From the NCBI GenBank assembly GCA_021795215.1, contig JAJYPS010000016.1, positions 1 through 34,963 of the forward strand: 34,963 bases of DNA, read 5' to 3'. The notes below the pieces were generated by a model that made no database searches, had not been told where the DNA came from, and worked only from the letters and a program-made list of their open reading frames with translations. How positions within the stretch are numbered: position 1 is the stretch's first letter; each line of letters starts with the position of its first letter. A program made the translations under genes and the position numbers. Origin of the DNA: Actinomycetes bacterium (GTDB lineage Bacteria > Actinomycetota > Acidimicrobiia > Acidimicrobiales > JAKAOS01). Shown in pieces: positions 6,758 to 13,036 of the stretch.

Positions 6758-8056
6758 TCAGGACCTTCCCGCGGCGCCGAACCGCTCGGGCGGTCCGTGG
6801 CTGGCCACCGTACCCCGCCCAGCCGACCCGGCTTGGCCGACGGGCTGTTCCCGAGGCTCCCCCACTTCGCTTCCATACCCGTTCGAGTCGGGGGACCGCT
6901 TCGCGTCGGGGCACAGTTGCGGATCGGGGCACAGTTGCGAGTCGGGGGACCGCTTCGCGTCGGGGCACAGTTGCGGATCGGGGCACAGTTTCTGCCCGGG
7001 GCGCCGTCTCCGGTCGGAGGCGGCCGCAGCAGAGGGTGACGGGGACCCTTTCCCTTTGGCCTCGTAGAGCGCCTGGTCGGCCCGTCTGAGAAGGGACTCG
7101 CCGGGTTCGCCCGGTATCCACTGCGCGACACCAGCCGACCATCCGCATGTGCCGTGACCACCGATCCTGTCTATCACCCCGGACGCGTCGACTTCCGATG
7201 TGCCCGGCAGTACGACGACGAACTCGTCCCCGCCGAGCCTGGCGAGGAAGTCGCCGGGCCGCAGCGCCCCGCGCCACGACCGGGACAGGTCGATCAGCAC
7301 GGCATCGCCGGCAGCATGCCCCAGGGTGTCGTTGATCTCCTTGAACCCGTCCAGGTCGATGGCCGCCATGGAAAGAGCGGTGCCGTCTCGGTCCGCCCGG
7401 CGCACCTCGGAGGCGAGCACCGCCTCGAGACCGTGGCGGTTGGGCAGCGCCGTCAGCGCGTCCGTGCATGCCTGCCTGCGAAGCCGCAGCGACAGCCCGC
7501 TCACCTCCAGCCCGATCACGACCAACGTCCCGCTCACCACCAGCCAGCTCGTGAAGGCGTTCTCGCGATCGGTCGCCAGCAGGGCGCCGCCGTACCCGGC
7601 CACGGCCAAGAGCCAGTGGACAGCCGCCGCCCGCCGGTGGAACCAGTGCGCGGCATAGACGGCGATCCAGCTGTAGATTGCTGCGGCCCACGCGGCGGAC
7701 AGGGCGGTCCGGCTCTCTCCCACGAGGCAAGTGACCAGGCAGGTGCCCTCGAACAGGACCGCATGCAAGAGCCAGGGCCGCAGGTGGCGTCGAAGCGCTC
7801 CGAGGATGCCCGCCGTCAATAGGCACGTCACACCCACACAGCCCACGACCCTGCTCGAAGGCGCCCCGGTGTGCGGGGCCACGAGGTAGATCGACGACAC
7901 GGCGGCCCCTGCCAGGAACAGCAGGGCGAGGGTGTTGCCTGCGTCCAACCAGGTGCCCGGTGTGCTGCCGGGGAGCGCCGGAAGGCTTCGCTTCTCCCAC
8001 CCCAGCGCGCTACGGTCGTTCTGGCGCCACCTCCCTTGGAGCCGCATGGCTGCCAT
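6758..8056 (-). CDS. Membrane-anchored diguanylate cyclase (GGDEF) with repeat tail
   Basis: A protein of 432 residues. Residues about 40-190 hold five to six membrane helices without a recognisable sensor domain. A GGDEF domain follows (about 195-350), with TDALTALPNRHG at its start, LDGFKEINDTLGHAAGD and the intact GGDEF at 275-279. RPGD, five residues before GGDEF, fits the RxxD inhibitory site, so the enzyme probably makes cyclic di-GMP and is feedback-inhibited. The last 80 residues are low complexity, with repeated CPD and SPDS units encoded by a tandem DNA repeat. The ATG at 8056 has AAGG a few bases upstream; an ATG at 8047 is the alternative. The gene is divergent from the membrane protein gene at 8065, with only eight bases between starts, and is followed by the KimA-like transporter. 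Confidence 0.9.
   Translation of the reverse strand: MAAMRLQGRWRQNDRSALGWEKRSLPALPGSTPGTWLDAGNTLALLFLAGAAVSSIYLVAPHTGAPSSRVVGCVGVTCLLTAGILGALRRHLRPWLLHAVLFEGTCLVTCLVGESRTALSAAWAAAIYSWIAVYAAHWFHRRAAAVHWLLAVAGYGGALLATDRENAFTSWLVVSGTLVVIGLEVSGLSLRLRRQACTDALTALPNRHGLEAVLASEVRRADRDGTALSMAAIDLDGFKEINDTLGHAAGDAVLIDLSRSWRGALRPGDFLARLGGDEFVVVLPGTSEVDASGVIDRIGGHGTCGWSAGVAQWIPGEPGESLLRRADQALYEAKGKGSPSPSAAAASDRRRRPGQKLCPDPQLCPDAKRSPDSQLCPDPQLCPDAKRSPDSNGYGSEVGEPREQPVGQAGSAGRGTVASHGPPERFGAAGRS
6885..6992 (-). repeat. 54-bp tandem duplication built of 18-bp subunits
   Basis: Two nearly identical 54-bp units (6885-6938 and 6939-6992) differ only near the last bases. Each consists of three related 18-bp pieces around the core TCGGGGCACAGTTGC. 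They encode repeated LCPD..LCPDAKRSPDS residues in the tail of the diguanylate cyclase. All periods are multiples of three. Confidence 0.95.
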
Positions 8057-8064
8057 TGTGCCTT

Positions 8065-8706
8065 ATGTCCACATCCAATGCTCACAAGAACACGAAGTCG
8101 GGCAGAAGATGGGCAATCGCGCTCCTTCGCGCGGCTCCCCCGGCCGTGATCGCCGCCGCTTCGGCGCTGCACCCTCCCTTCAGCACCGCCTCGGCAGCCG
8201 CGTTGGCGCGGATCGGCAGCGCTCCGGACTGGCTGGCGGTTCATCTGGTCCTCGCAGCTGCGGTGACCGCCATGGACGCCACCTTGCTCGACTGGCCGGG
8301 AAGCCACTCCGGTAGATGGAGGAAGATGCGCAGGACCGGGGTCTGGATAAACCTGGCGGCCTATCCCCTGTTCCTGGGAGTGGACGGGCTCGGAGGTTGG
8401 CTGCTCGCGACGACACGGCTGCCCGGGGGAGTCTCCCCCCTGCCGCTGCGACTCGCGGCGGCCCACTTCTTCTCGAGTCCGCTCGTCGCTGCGGTGGCGT
8501 GGACAGGCGCCGCAGGCTGGGTGGTCGCTGCGGCGGCGATCGCCCTGGACCGCCGGCGTCGCCGGTGGCCGATGGGACCCGCGATCGTCCTCCTGGTGGG
8601 CACGGTCTGGCTGGGCGTGTCCCACGCCTTCCCTCTGGGAACCGTGGGCGGCGGCCTGATAGCGGCGGCCGCACTGTGGTCCGGACGGGTGGACGTGACC
8701 GGCTGA
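8065..8706 (+). CDS. Membrane protein of unknown function
   Basis: I do not recognise this 213-residue protein. The first 16 residues are polar and basic (MSTSNAHKNTKSGRRW), followed by about five to six hydrophobic segments, for example around WLAVHLVLAAAVTAMD, WINLAAYPLFLGV, AAGWVVAAAAIALD and IVLLVGTVWLGVSH, separated by Arg-rich loops. The pattern suggests an integral membrane protein with no visible enzyme motif. The ATG at 8065 gives a sensible basic N-terminus, and upstream in-frame sequence does not look protein-like. Its start is only eight bases from that of the divergent diguanylate cyclase, so any promoter for it lies inside that gene. A link to the same signalling function is possible but unproven. 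Confidence 0.7.
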   Translation: MSTSNAHKNTKSGRRWAIALLRAAPPAVIAAASALHPPFSTASAAALARIGSAPDWLAVHLVLAAAVTAMDATLLDWPGSHSGRWRKMRRTGVWINLAAYPLFLGVDGLGGWLLATTRLPGGVSPLPLRLAAAHFFSSPLVAAVAWTGAAGWVVAAAAIALDRRRRRWPMGPAIVLLVGTVWLGVSHAFPLGTVGGGLIAAAALWSGRVDVTG

Positions 8707-8731
8707 CCTTGCCTGCGCCGGAGCGGGACGC

Positions 8732-8744
8732 CCGCGAAGCGCGG
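8732..8744. terminator. Weak hairpin between convergent genes
   Basis: A short perfect inverted repeat, CCGCG-AAG-CGCGG, lies between the stop codons of the membrane protein gene (8706) and the SAF gene (8781). There is no T-run, so termination here is only a possibility. Confidence 0.25.
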
Positions 8745-8780
8745 CACTGCCGCCAGTCGGCGCCCGACTCGTGCTCCCGG

Positions 8781-9140
8781 CTAGACGCCCTGGGCCGGCG
8801 TGCAGTTCTCCGAAGCCGGCGTAGGGATGGTGTGGAACTTCTGTGCCTGGGGACGGATCTCGCTGCTGAGCAACGGCGCACCGGCGAGACCGGGCTCGAC
8901 CAGCCGCTCCCCCACGACTATTCCCCGAAGCTGCGGTGCCAATAGAGGGCCCGACCTGGACTGCGGCACACGGATGCTTCCCACCGTCAGATCGGAGGAA
9001 GTCAGCACGTGTCCAGGAGGCAGGTCCCGGCGGAGGACCAGCACGCTCTGACTTGGCGGGGCGTTGCCGAGCGCCCAGGCCCCCGTCCCCGTCGCCACCG
9101 CCACCGCAGCTGCAACCGACAGCCAGGCGGTCGGCCTCAT
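8781..9140 (-). CDS. Small SAF-domain protein, membrane-anchored
   Basis: A 119-residue protein with an N-terminal hydrophobic anchor or signal (residues 5-25, WLSVAAAVAVATGTGAW). A SAF-type domain follows: VLVLRRDLPPGHVLTSSDL and GERLVEPGLAGAPLLSSEI match the two halves of the fold used by CpaB, FlgA and antifreeze-like domains. SAF domains bind carbohydrate or act in pilus and flagellar assembly, but no pilus gene lies nearby. It is the last gene of the sulfur cluster, and its ATG overlaps the stop of the thioredoxin-like gene (ATGA), so it is very likely co-expressed with it. Its job there is unknown. Confidence 0.75.
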   Translation of the reverse strand: MRPTAWLSVAAAVAVATGTGAWALGNAPPSQSVLVLRRDLPPGHVLTSSDLTVGSIRVPQSRSGPLLAPQLRGIVVGERLVEPGLAGAPLLSSEIRPQAQKFHTIPTPASENCTPAQGV

Positions 9141-9442
9141 CGCAAGCTCGCTGCGGGTCTTGTCCCGTCTTCCGGCTCCGAGGATGCCACCGCTTCGCGA
9201 CGGCGAGCGATCATTTTGCGAAGCTTGCCCTGCCTCACTGCCCCGACCGCTTCCACTCTCCCGTCGATCGCAAGGGCGGGGCAGGCCATCAACCCGTAGT
9301 GCAGAGCCCTGTCGCGGTGGACGGATACGTCGACCTCCTCGACGAAGATGTCCGGCTGTTCCTCTTGCAGCTCCAGCAGTGACTTGCGCAGGACGACACA
9401 GGCCTCGCAACCCGGAACGGTCAGCAACTCGACGTGGATCAT
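9137..9442 (-). CDS. Small thioredoxin/glutaredoxin-like protein
   Basis: A 101-residue thioredoxin-fold protein. The strand HVELLTVPG leads into the redox motif C12-E-A-C15, and a cis-proline motif is present at ACPAL (P55, directly preceded by C54). No signal peptide is seen, so it should act in the cytoplasm. The last 20 residues are polar. The start overlaps the stop of the CcdA-like gene (ATGA) and its stop overlaps the SAF gene, showing translational coupling on both sides. Pairing of a small cytoplasmic CxxC protein with a CcdA-type membrane transporter suggests that it feeds reducing power to, or takes electrons from, the membrane partner. The extra Cys beside the cis-proline is unusual and may take part in persulfide transfer. 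Confidence 0.82.
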   Translation of the reverse strand: MIHVELLTVPGCEACVVLRKSLLELQEEQPDIFVEEVDVSVHRDRALHYGLMACPALAIDGRVEAVGAVRQGKLRKMIARRREAVASSEPEDGTRPAASLR

Positions 9443-10686
9443 GTTCCCACCTTTGCTGCGTCGGTGGCCTTTCCTGCGTCGGTGGCCACCGGTCCCGCAA
9501 CCGGTCCGTCGACCGTGGCGCCGGTCGATCGGCCCGCGCTCGCCTCGGTCCCCGCTGACGAACCGGGGACGTCTGGGGTCTGCCCCACAACGTGGCGAGA
9601 GCCGTCCTCCGGCCGGGACCGCTTCTCCCGAAGTCGCTGCACCCCGAACGCGCCGAGCGGCACGGCGACCAGCAGCCCGAACAGCCACGGTGCGAACCAG
9701 AGCCCGGCCGGCAGCGGGCCTCCGCCAGGGTCCACCTCGCTCAGCTGGGGACCGCCCAGCCAGGAGAGGAAGTGGTTCCATCCGGAATGTACGACCGTCG
9801 CTTCCCACCAGGAGTGAGCCAGCGCCATGAACGCGACGATGGCCGAGCCGAGCAGGACCAGGACGGCACCGCTCCCACGCTCCACCGCCCGGCGCCTGCG
9901 CATCAGGCCCGCGGTGGCATCGACTCCGAGCAGCGCCGCTACGGCCAAGGCCAGGACAGGCGTGATTCGCCCCAACCCTTGCGCGAAGCCAACCGCCGCC
10001 CCGTATGCGGGGCTGCCGGAGCTCGCCACACCGGTCAGCAGCAGGTACCACGCCGGGCACGGGCAGCCCAGGCCGGCATTGCCGAGCAGGACACCGAGCA
10101 GCAGCGCCTGCACCGGTCCCGGCCGCAGCCGGGAGAGCTGCCCGGTCCGGACGCCGACGCCGGGGATCCGGATCTTCAGCAGGCCGAGCTGCGAGCAGCC
10201 GAACAGCCAGGCCGCCGCGCCACCGGTGAACCACATTGCCCGGGTGGACGCGTTCAGCCCGAGAGAGCTGCCGATCTCGGCGACCACCGCACCGTAGACC
10301 GCGAGGGTCGCGGAGACTCCGAGCCCGAACGCGACGACCATCGCCACGCCCCGGCGAAGCTCGCCACCCATCACCAGCGGGACGATGACGAGCACCATCG
10401 GCAGCGTGCACGGCAGGACCAGCATGGTCATGCCCGATACGTACGACGCCACCAGACCGGCACCGTGGAGCGCTCCTCCGGCCGAGACGTACAGCTCCGC
10501 CGCCACCAGCGCAGCAAGGCCCGCAGTAGCCGCCATGACCGACCTGAGAACCTGCCGCGAACCCTCGGCGCCCTCCGCTTCGCCACCCGACACCCCCACG
10601 GCGAAGCGCCCTGCTGCGACCGCCCCCGGCCTCACCGGTGAGGGTGCCTCGCTACCGAGCCCGAACGCTTCCCGTACCTCAGCCAC
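9439..10686 (-). CDS. CcdA/DsbD-like thiol-disulfide electron transporter
   Basis: A protein of about 415 residues with roughly eight membrane helices, the first after an N-terminal stretch of about 50 polar residues. Two membrane-embedded cysteine motifs mark the family: VLPCTLPM in an early helix and GLGCPCPAWYLLL in a later one, equivalent to the paired PC motifs that carry electrons through CcdA and DsbD. Such proteins move reducing equivalents from cytoplasmic thioredoxin to extracytoplasmic thiols. A long hydrophilic Ala/Gly/Thr-rich tail follows the last helix. A GTG at 10686 is chosen because it overlaps the upstream stop by eight bases and begins before the first helix; earlier starts would lie deep inside the propeller gene. 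Its stop overlaps the thioredoxin-like gene (ATGA). Confidence 0.78.
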   Translation of the reverse strand: MAEVREAFGLGSEAPSPVRPGAVAAGRFAVGVSGGEAEGAEGSRQVLRSVMAATAGLAALVAAELYVSAGGALHGAGLVASYVSGMTMLVLPCTLPMVLVIVPLVMGGELRRGVAMVVAFGLGVSATLAVYGAVVAEIGSSLGLNASTRAMWFTGGAAAWLFGCSQLGLLKIRIPGVGVRTGQLSRLRPGPVQALLLGVLLGNAGLGCPCPAWYLLLTGVASSGSPAYGAAVGFAQGLGRITPVLALAVAALLGVDATAGLMRRRRAVERGSGAVLVLLGSAIVAFMALAHSWWEATVVHSGWNHFLSWLGGPQLSEVDPGGGPLPAGLWFAPWLFGLLVAVPLGAFGVQRLREKRSRPEDGSRHVVGQTPDVPGSSAGTEASAGRSTGATVDGPVAGPVATDAGKATDAAKVGT

Positions 10687-11803
10687 GCGCCCAGGAGTAC
10701 AACGTCGGCGCGATGCCGACCGGCTTCGGCCCCACCTTGACGATCTGTGTCTTGAACGTGGTCGTGTTGATGGCCGCCACCGAGTTGACTCCCTCCAGGC
10801 TGACGAACAGCCGCCTGCCGTGGTAGGAGAAGGCTCCCACCCTGGGCTTGCCACCCTTGGGAAGGTTCACCGTGTGGACCACCTGAAGCGTCTTCATGTC
10901 GACCACGGAAACCTGCGATGACTTGCGGTCCAGCACGAAGTCGTACTGGCCGTTGGGGCTGAACTCGTCGGTGTGGGGCCCGAGGCCCATTCCGCCCGTC
11001 TGGCTGATGGTCTTGACCAGCGTCGGGTGAGTGGGATTGGCAAGGCTGAAGTAGGACACCGACCCGTTGCCGGCGGAGCTCTCAACCGCCCACCACTTCC
11101 CGTTCCACGACACGGTGCCCATGAAGGGCTTGGACAGGCCGGGGACGGCTGCCTGGTAGACCGTCTGGCCCGTCGTGGTGTCCACGACCTGGATCTTGTT
11201 GCCGAAGAGATCCGGGATGTAGGCGTACTTGCCCGAGGGACCGAGGCTGATGTCGCAGAGCCCGGCCTTGTTCGGGACCGTGACCGTCTTGGTGACCACA
11301 CCGAACTCCCGGCTGGCCGGGTTCATGTCGACCCAGTCGATCACGTCGTTGGAACGGCCCACGACGATCCCGGTCTTCCCGTTCGGCAGCATCGCCGCCC
11401 ACACGCCCTTCGAGGCGGCCATGGGGATGGTGGCCACCGGCTTGAGGGTCGAGTCCTTCATGATCACGACCTTCGTGGGCTCCGGGAGCAGCAGGTAGCC
11501 GCTTCCCAGGCCGTACTGGTTCGACGGGTACAGGCCGTAGGCGTTGAAGCCGACGTTCTGCACCACCTTCACGGTGGAAGTCGTCGAGTCGATGACGCTG
11601 ACCGTGTTGTTGCCCTTGTTGAATGCGTAGATCATGTCCGGCGGGCGGACCTGCTGCCCCTGCTGGAGAGAAGTGCCTCCCCCGCCGCCGGAGCTTCCGC
11701 ACGACGCGACTCCGACCGCGGCCGCGACGGTCGTCACGACAGCGGGCCAGCGCCTCGGGAGCAGGCCCGGTCTCAGCTTGCGCAGGGAGCGACCGATCCT
11801 CAC
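10679..11803 (-). CDS. Secreted lipoprotein with YVTN-type beta-propeller repeats
   Basis: A protein of about 374 residues. A basic N-terminus (RSLRKLRPGLLPRR) and hydrophobic stretch end in a lipobox-like VASC, so the mature protein would be lipid-anchored at the cysteine and face outward. The mature part consists of beta-propeller repeats, visible as recurring NTVSVIDSTT, KIQVVDTTTGQ, SQVSVVDMKTLQ and NSVAAINTTT blocks about 40-50 residues apart. Such propellers bind partners or metals and sometimes carry out redox chemistry, but no catalytic residue can be assigned. The GTG at 11803 overlaps the upstream stop (GTGA); a GTG at 11830 is also possible. Within this cluster it could be an external sulfur-compound-binding or docking protein (inference). 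Confidence 0.8.
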   Translation of the reverse strand: MRIGRSLRKLRPGLLPRRWPAVVTTVAAAVGVASCGSSGGGGGTSLQQGQQVRPPDMIYAFNKGNNTVSVIDSTTSTVKVVQNVGFNAYGLYPSNQYGLGSGYLLLPEPTKVVIMKDSTLKPVATIPMAASKGVWAAMLPNGKTGIVVGRSNDVIDWVDMNPASREFGVVTKTVTVPNKAGLCDISLGPSGKYAYIPDLFGNKIQVVDTTTGQTVYQAAVPGLSKPFMGTVSWNGKWWAVESSAGNGSVSYFSLANPTHPTLVKTISQTGGMGLGPHTDEFSPNGQYDFVLDRKSSQVSVVDMKTLQVVHTVNLPKGGKPRVGAFSYHGRRLFVSLEGVNSVAAINTTTFKTQIVKVGPKPVGIAPTLYSWARG

Positions 11804-12069
11804 GACGCCGACCCGCTCACCTCGGGCCACGGCCAGTAGACGACCGTGCCGTCTGCCGCCGCCAGCTCGAGCAGTCGTCTACCGTCGCCGGCACCTCCGG
11901 AGAGGTGCACGACCGCGCCCCCCGGCGGGAGCAGCCTCTGGGCGAAGTCGCCCCCTCCGGAGCCGATCACCACATGAGTCACAGCGGGCCGCCCCCCTGC
12001 TCCCCTGCCCGCCAGCGCCGCGTCGGGAGGCCCCGTGTCAGGAGATCGCGTGTCAGAAGGTGAGGACAT
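11800..12069 (-). CDS. Small protein, possibly DsrH/TusB-like
   Basis: An 89-residue protein with a polar, Gly/Ala/Pro-rich N-terminal third and a compact alpha/beta-looking remainder (THVVIGSGGGD, GAVVHLSGGAGDG, DGTVVYWPWPE). Size and position behind two DsrE-type proteins recall the third subunit of DsrEFH/TusBCD sulfurtransferases, but the similarity is too weak to assert, and it has no cysteine. The ATG at 12069 lies 17 bases inside the preceding gene and its stop overlaps the lipoprotein start (GTGA), so it sits firmly in the operon. It may be a divergent DsrE-fold subunit or an unrelated scaffold. Confidence 0.55.
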   Translation of the reverse strand: MSSPSDTRSPDTGPPDAALAGRGAGGRPAVTHVVIGSGGGDFAQRLLPPGGAVVHLSGGAGDGRRLLELAAADGTVVYWPWPEVSGSAS

Positions 12070-12364
12070 GGTCGTACTCCTCCAGTCTCGATGCGAGCTC
12101 GGCCCAGCTCAACGTCTCCAGCCGCCCGTCTTCGAAGGGGCACATGACCCGGATCTCCTCCAGCTCCAGCGAGTCGAGGTGGAGGGCGATCTCGTCGTTG
12201 TCCGGCAGCGCCGGGCCCGTCACGATGACCTCCACGTCGTTGTCGCCCAGAGCGAGCGCCGAAGCCATCCGCAAGCCCTCCTCCGCCCGGTCCGGCTGCA
12301 CGATGACCCCTACGAAGGGGGGCTGCTCCGCCCCCCCGGCGCCAAGGTCCAGTTGCTCGCTCAT
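12053..12364 (-). CDS. Small DsrE/DsrF-like protein
   Basis: A 103-residue soluble protein with an alternating alpha/beta pattern: VGVIVQPDRAEEGLRMASALALG, VEVIVTGPAL, EEIRVMCPFED, and a C-terminal WAELASRLEEYDHVLTF like the end of DsrF/TusC proteins. The fold suggests a sulfur-relay subunit. Its single cysteine (in VMCPF) does not match the usual active-site position, so it may be structural. The ATG at 12364 is preceded by a GGGGGA run. It follows the clearer DsrE-type gene after 46 bases. The assignment is by pattern and context rather than a decisive motif. Confidence 0.58.
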   Translation of the reverse strand: MSEQLDLGAGGAEQPPFVGVIVQPDRAEEGLRMASALALGDNDVEVIVTGPALPDNDEIALHLDSLELEEIRVMCPFEDGRLETLSWAELASRLEEYDHVLTF

Positions 12365-12410
12365 CCCAGTCCCCCATCCGTTGCGTTGGTGCTATTGCTC
12401 GACGACGTGC

Positions 12411-12761
12411 TCACAGGCTCACGACCCGGGCTGCGTCGTGCACCATCGTGGCGTTCTGGTACTGACCACCAGCGATGATCCGCTCGGGCGGCTCGACTCC
12501 ACGCCGCCTGGCGCTGACGTCACATGCTGCGTAACGCCCTTCCGGCAGGCTTCGCACCCAGGCCTGGTCTGACAGGAGCGTCACGCCCTCGTCCATGAAG
12601 AAGCCGGTCACCGGTATGCCCAGACGCGCTGCCTCGCCCACCAGCTCCTCGAAGAGGGCCTTGCTGCGCGCCCGGGTCACCAGCACCGCCAGAGTGCCGC
12701 CCGCGAAAGCCGAGCGAAGGTCCTCGTCGGAAAGGACGCTCTCCATCTGCCCCGTCACCAT
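12411..12761 (-). CDS. DsrE-family sulfur carrier protein
   Basis: A 116-residue protein with the DsrE fold pattern: LAVLVTRARSKALFEELVGEAARLGIPVTGFFMDEGV, then the active-site segment AACDVSARRRGVE, in which C80 occupies the position of the persulfide-carrying cysteine of DsrE/TusD, and a C-terminal NATMVHDAARVVSL helix. DsrE proteins receive sulfur as a persulfide from TusA and pass it on in dissimilatory or assimilatory sulfur metabolism. Its ATG shares one base with the upstream stop (TGATG), giving tight coupling to the small membrane protein and the TusA-fusion permease. This is the firmest sulfur carrier among the three small genes here. Confidence 0.82.
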   Translation of the reverse strand: MVTGQMESVLSDEDLRSAFAGGTLAVLVTRARSKALFEELVGEAARLGIPVTGFFMDEGVTLLSDQAWVRSLPEGRYAACDVSARRRGVEPPERIIAGGQYQNATMVHDAARVVSL

Positions 12762-13036
12762 CAGCAGCCTCCGAAGCCGGCAGGACCGCTGGCGGTGGAG
12801 TGGGCGGAGGCGGTGCCCACGTGCATGCCCCAGAAGGGCGGCGGCGCCTGATTGAGGTAGCCCATGCCGTGGAGCAGGACCCAGATGGGGCTGCCCAGGG
12901 CGAAGACGGCGATCGCGGCGACGACCACCTTGATCCCGATGGCCAGCGCCCGGCTTCCCTGCCGCTGCGTCGCCTCCGCGTCGGACGCCCCCGACACGTC
13001 CCCCGGTGCCGGCCGTTCCGTCGTTGTCAGGCTCAT
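12761..13036 (-). CDS. Small single-span membrane protein of the sulfur cluster
   Basis: A 91-residue protein I do not recognise. About 30 polar residues precede one strong membrane helix (about 32-56, LAIGIKVVVAAIAVFALGSPIWVLL), and a short tail ends in GFGGC, placing a cysteine at the very last residue. It is wedged between the TusA-fusion permease and DsrE genes with an ATGA overlap before and a TGATG overlap after, so it is made together with them. It could be an accessory subunit of the permease or a sulfur acceptor through the terminal cysteine; both are speculative. Confidence 0.68.
   Translation of the reverse strand: MSLTTTERPAPGDVSGASDAEATQRQGSRALAIGIKVVVAAIAVFALGSPIWVLLHGMGYLNQAPPPFWGMHVGTASAHSTASGPAGFGGC

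Noticed and set aside
4287-8000. Very long minus-strand open frame of over 1200 codons
   Set aside because: It crosses two recognised genes in another frame and is Arg/Gly/Pro-rich, the usual artefact of high-GC DNA.
8781-9590. SAF protein starting at 9590
   Set aside because: The extra 150 residues are Arg/Pro-rich and overlap two real genes; the ATG at 9140 gives a normal signal anchor and an ATGA overlap.
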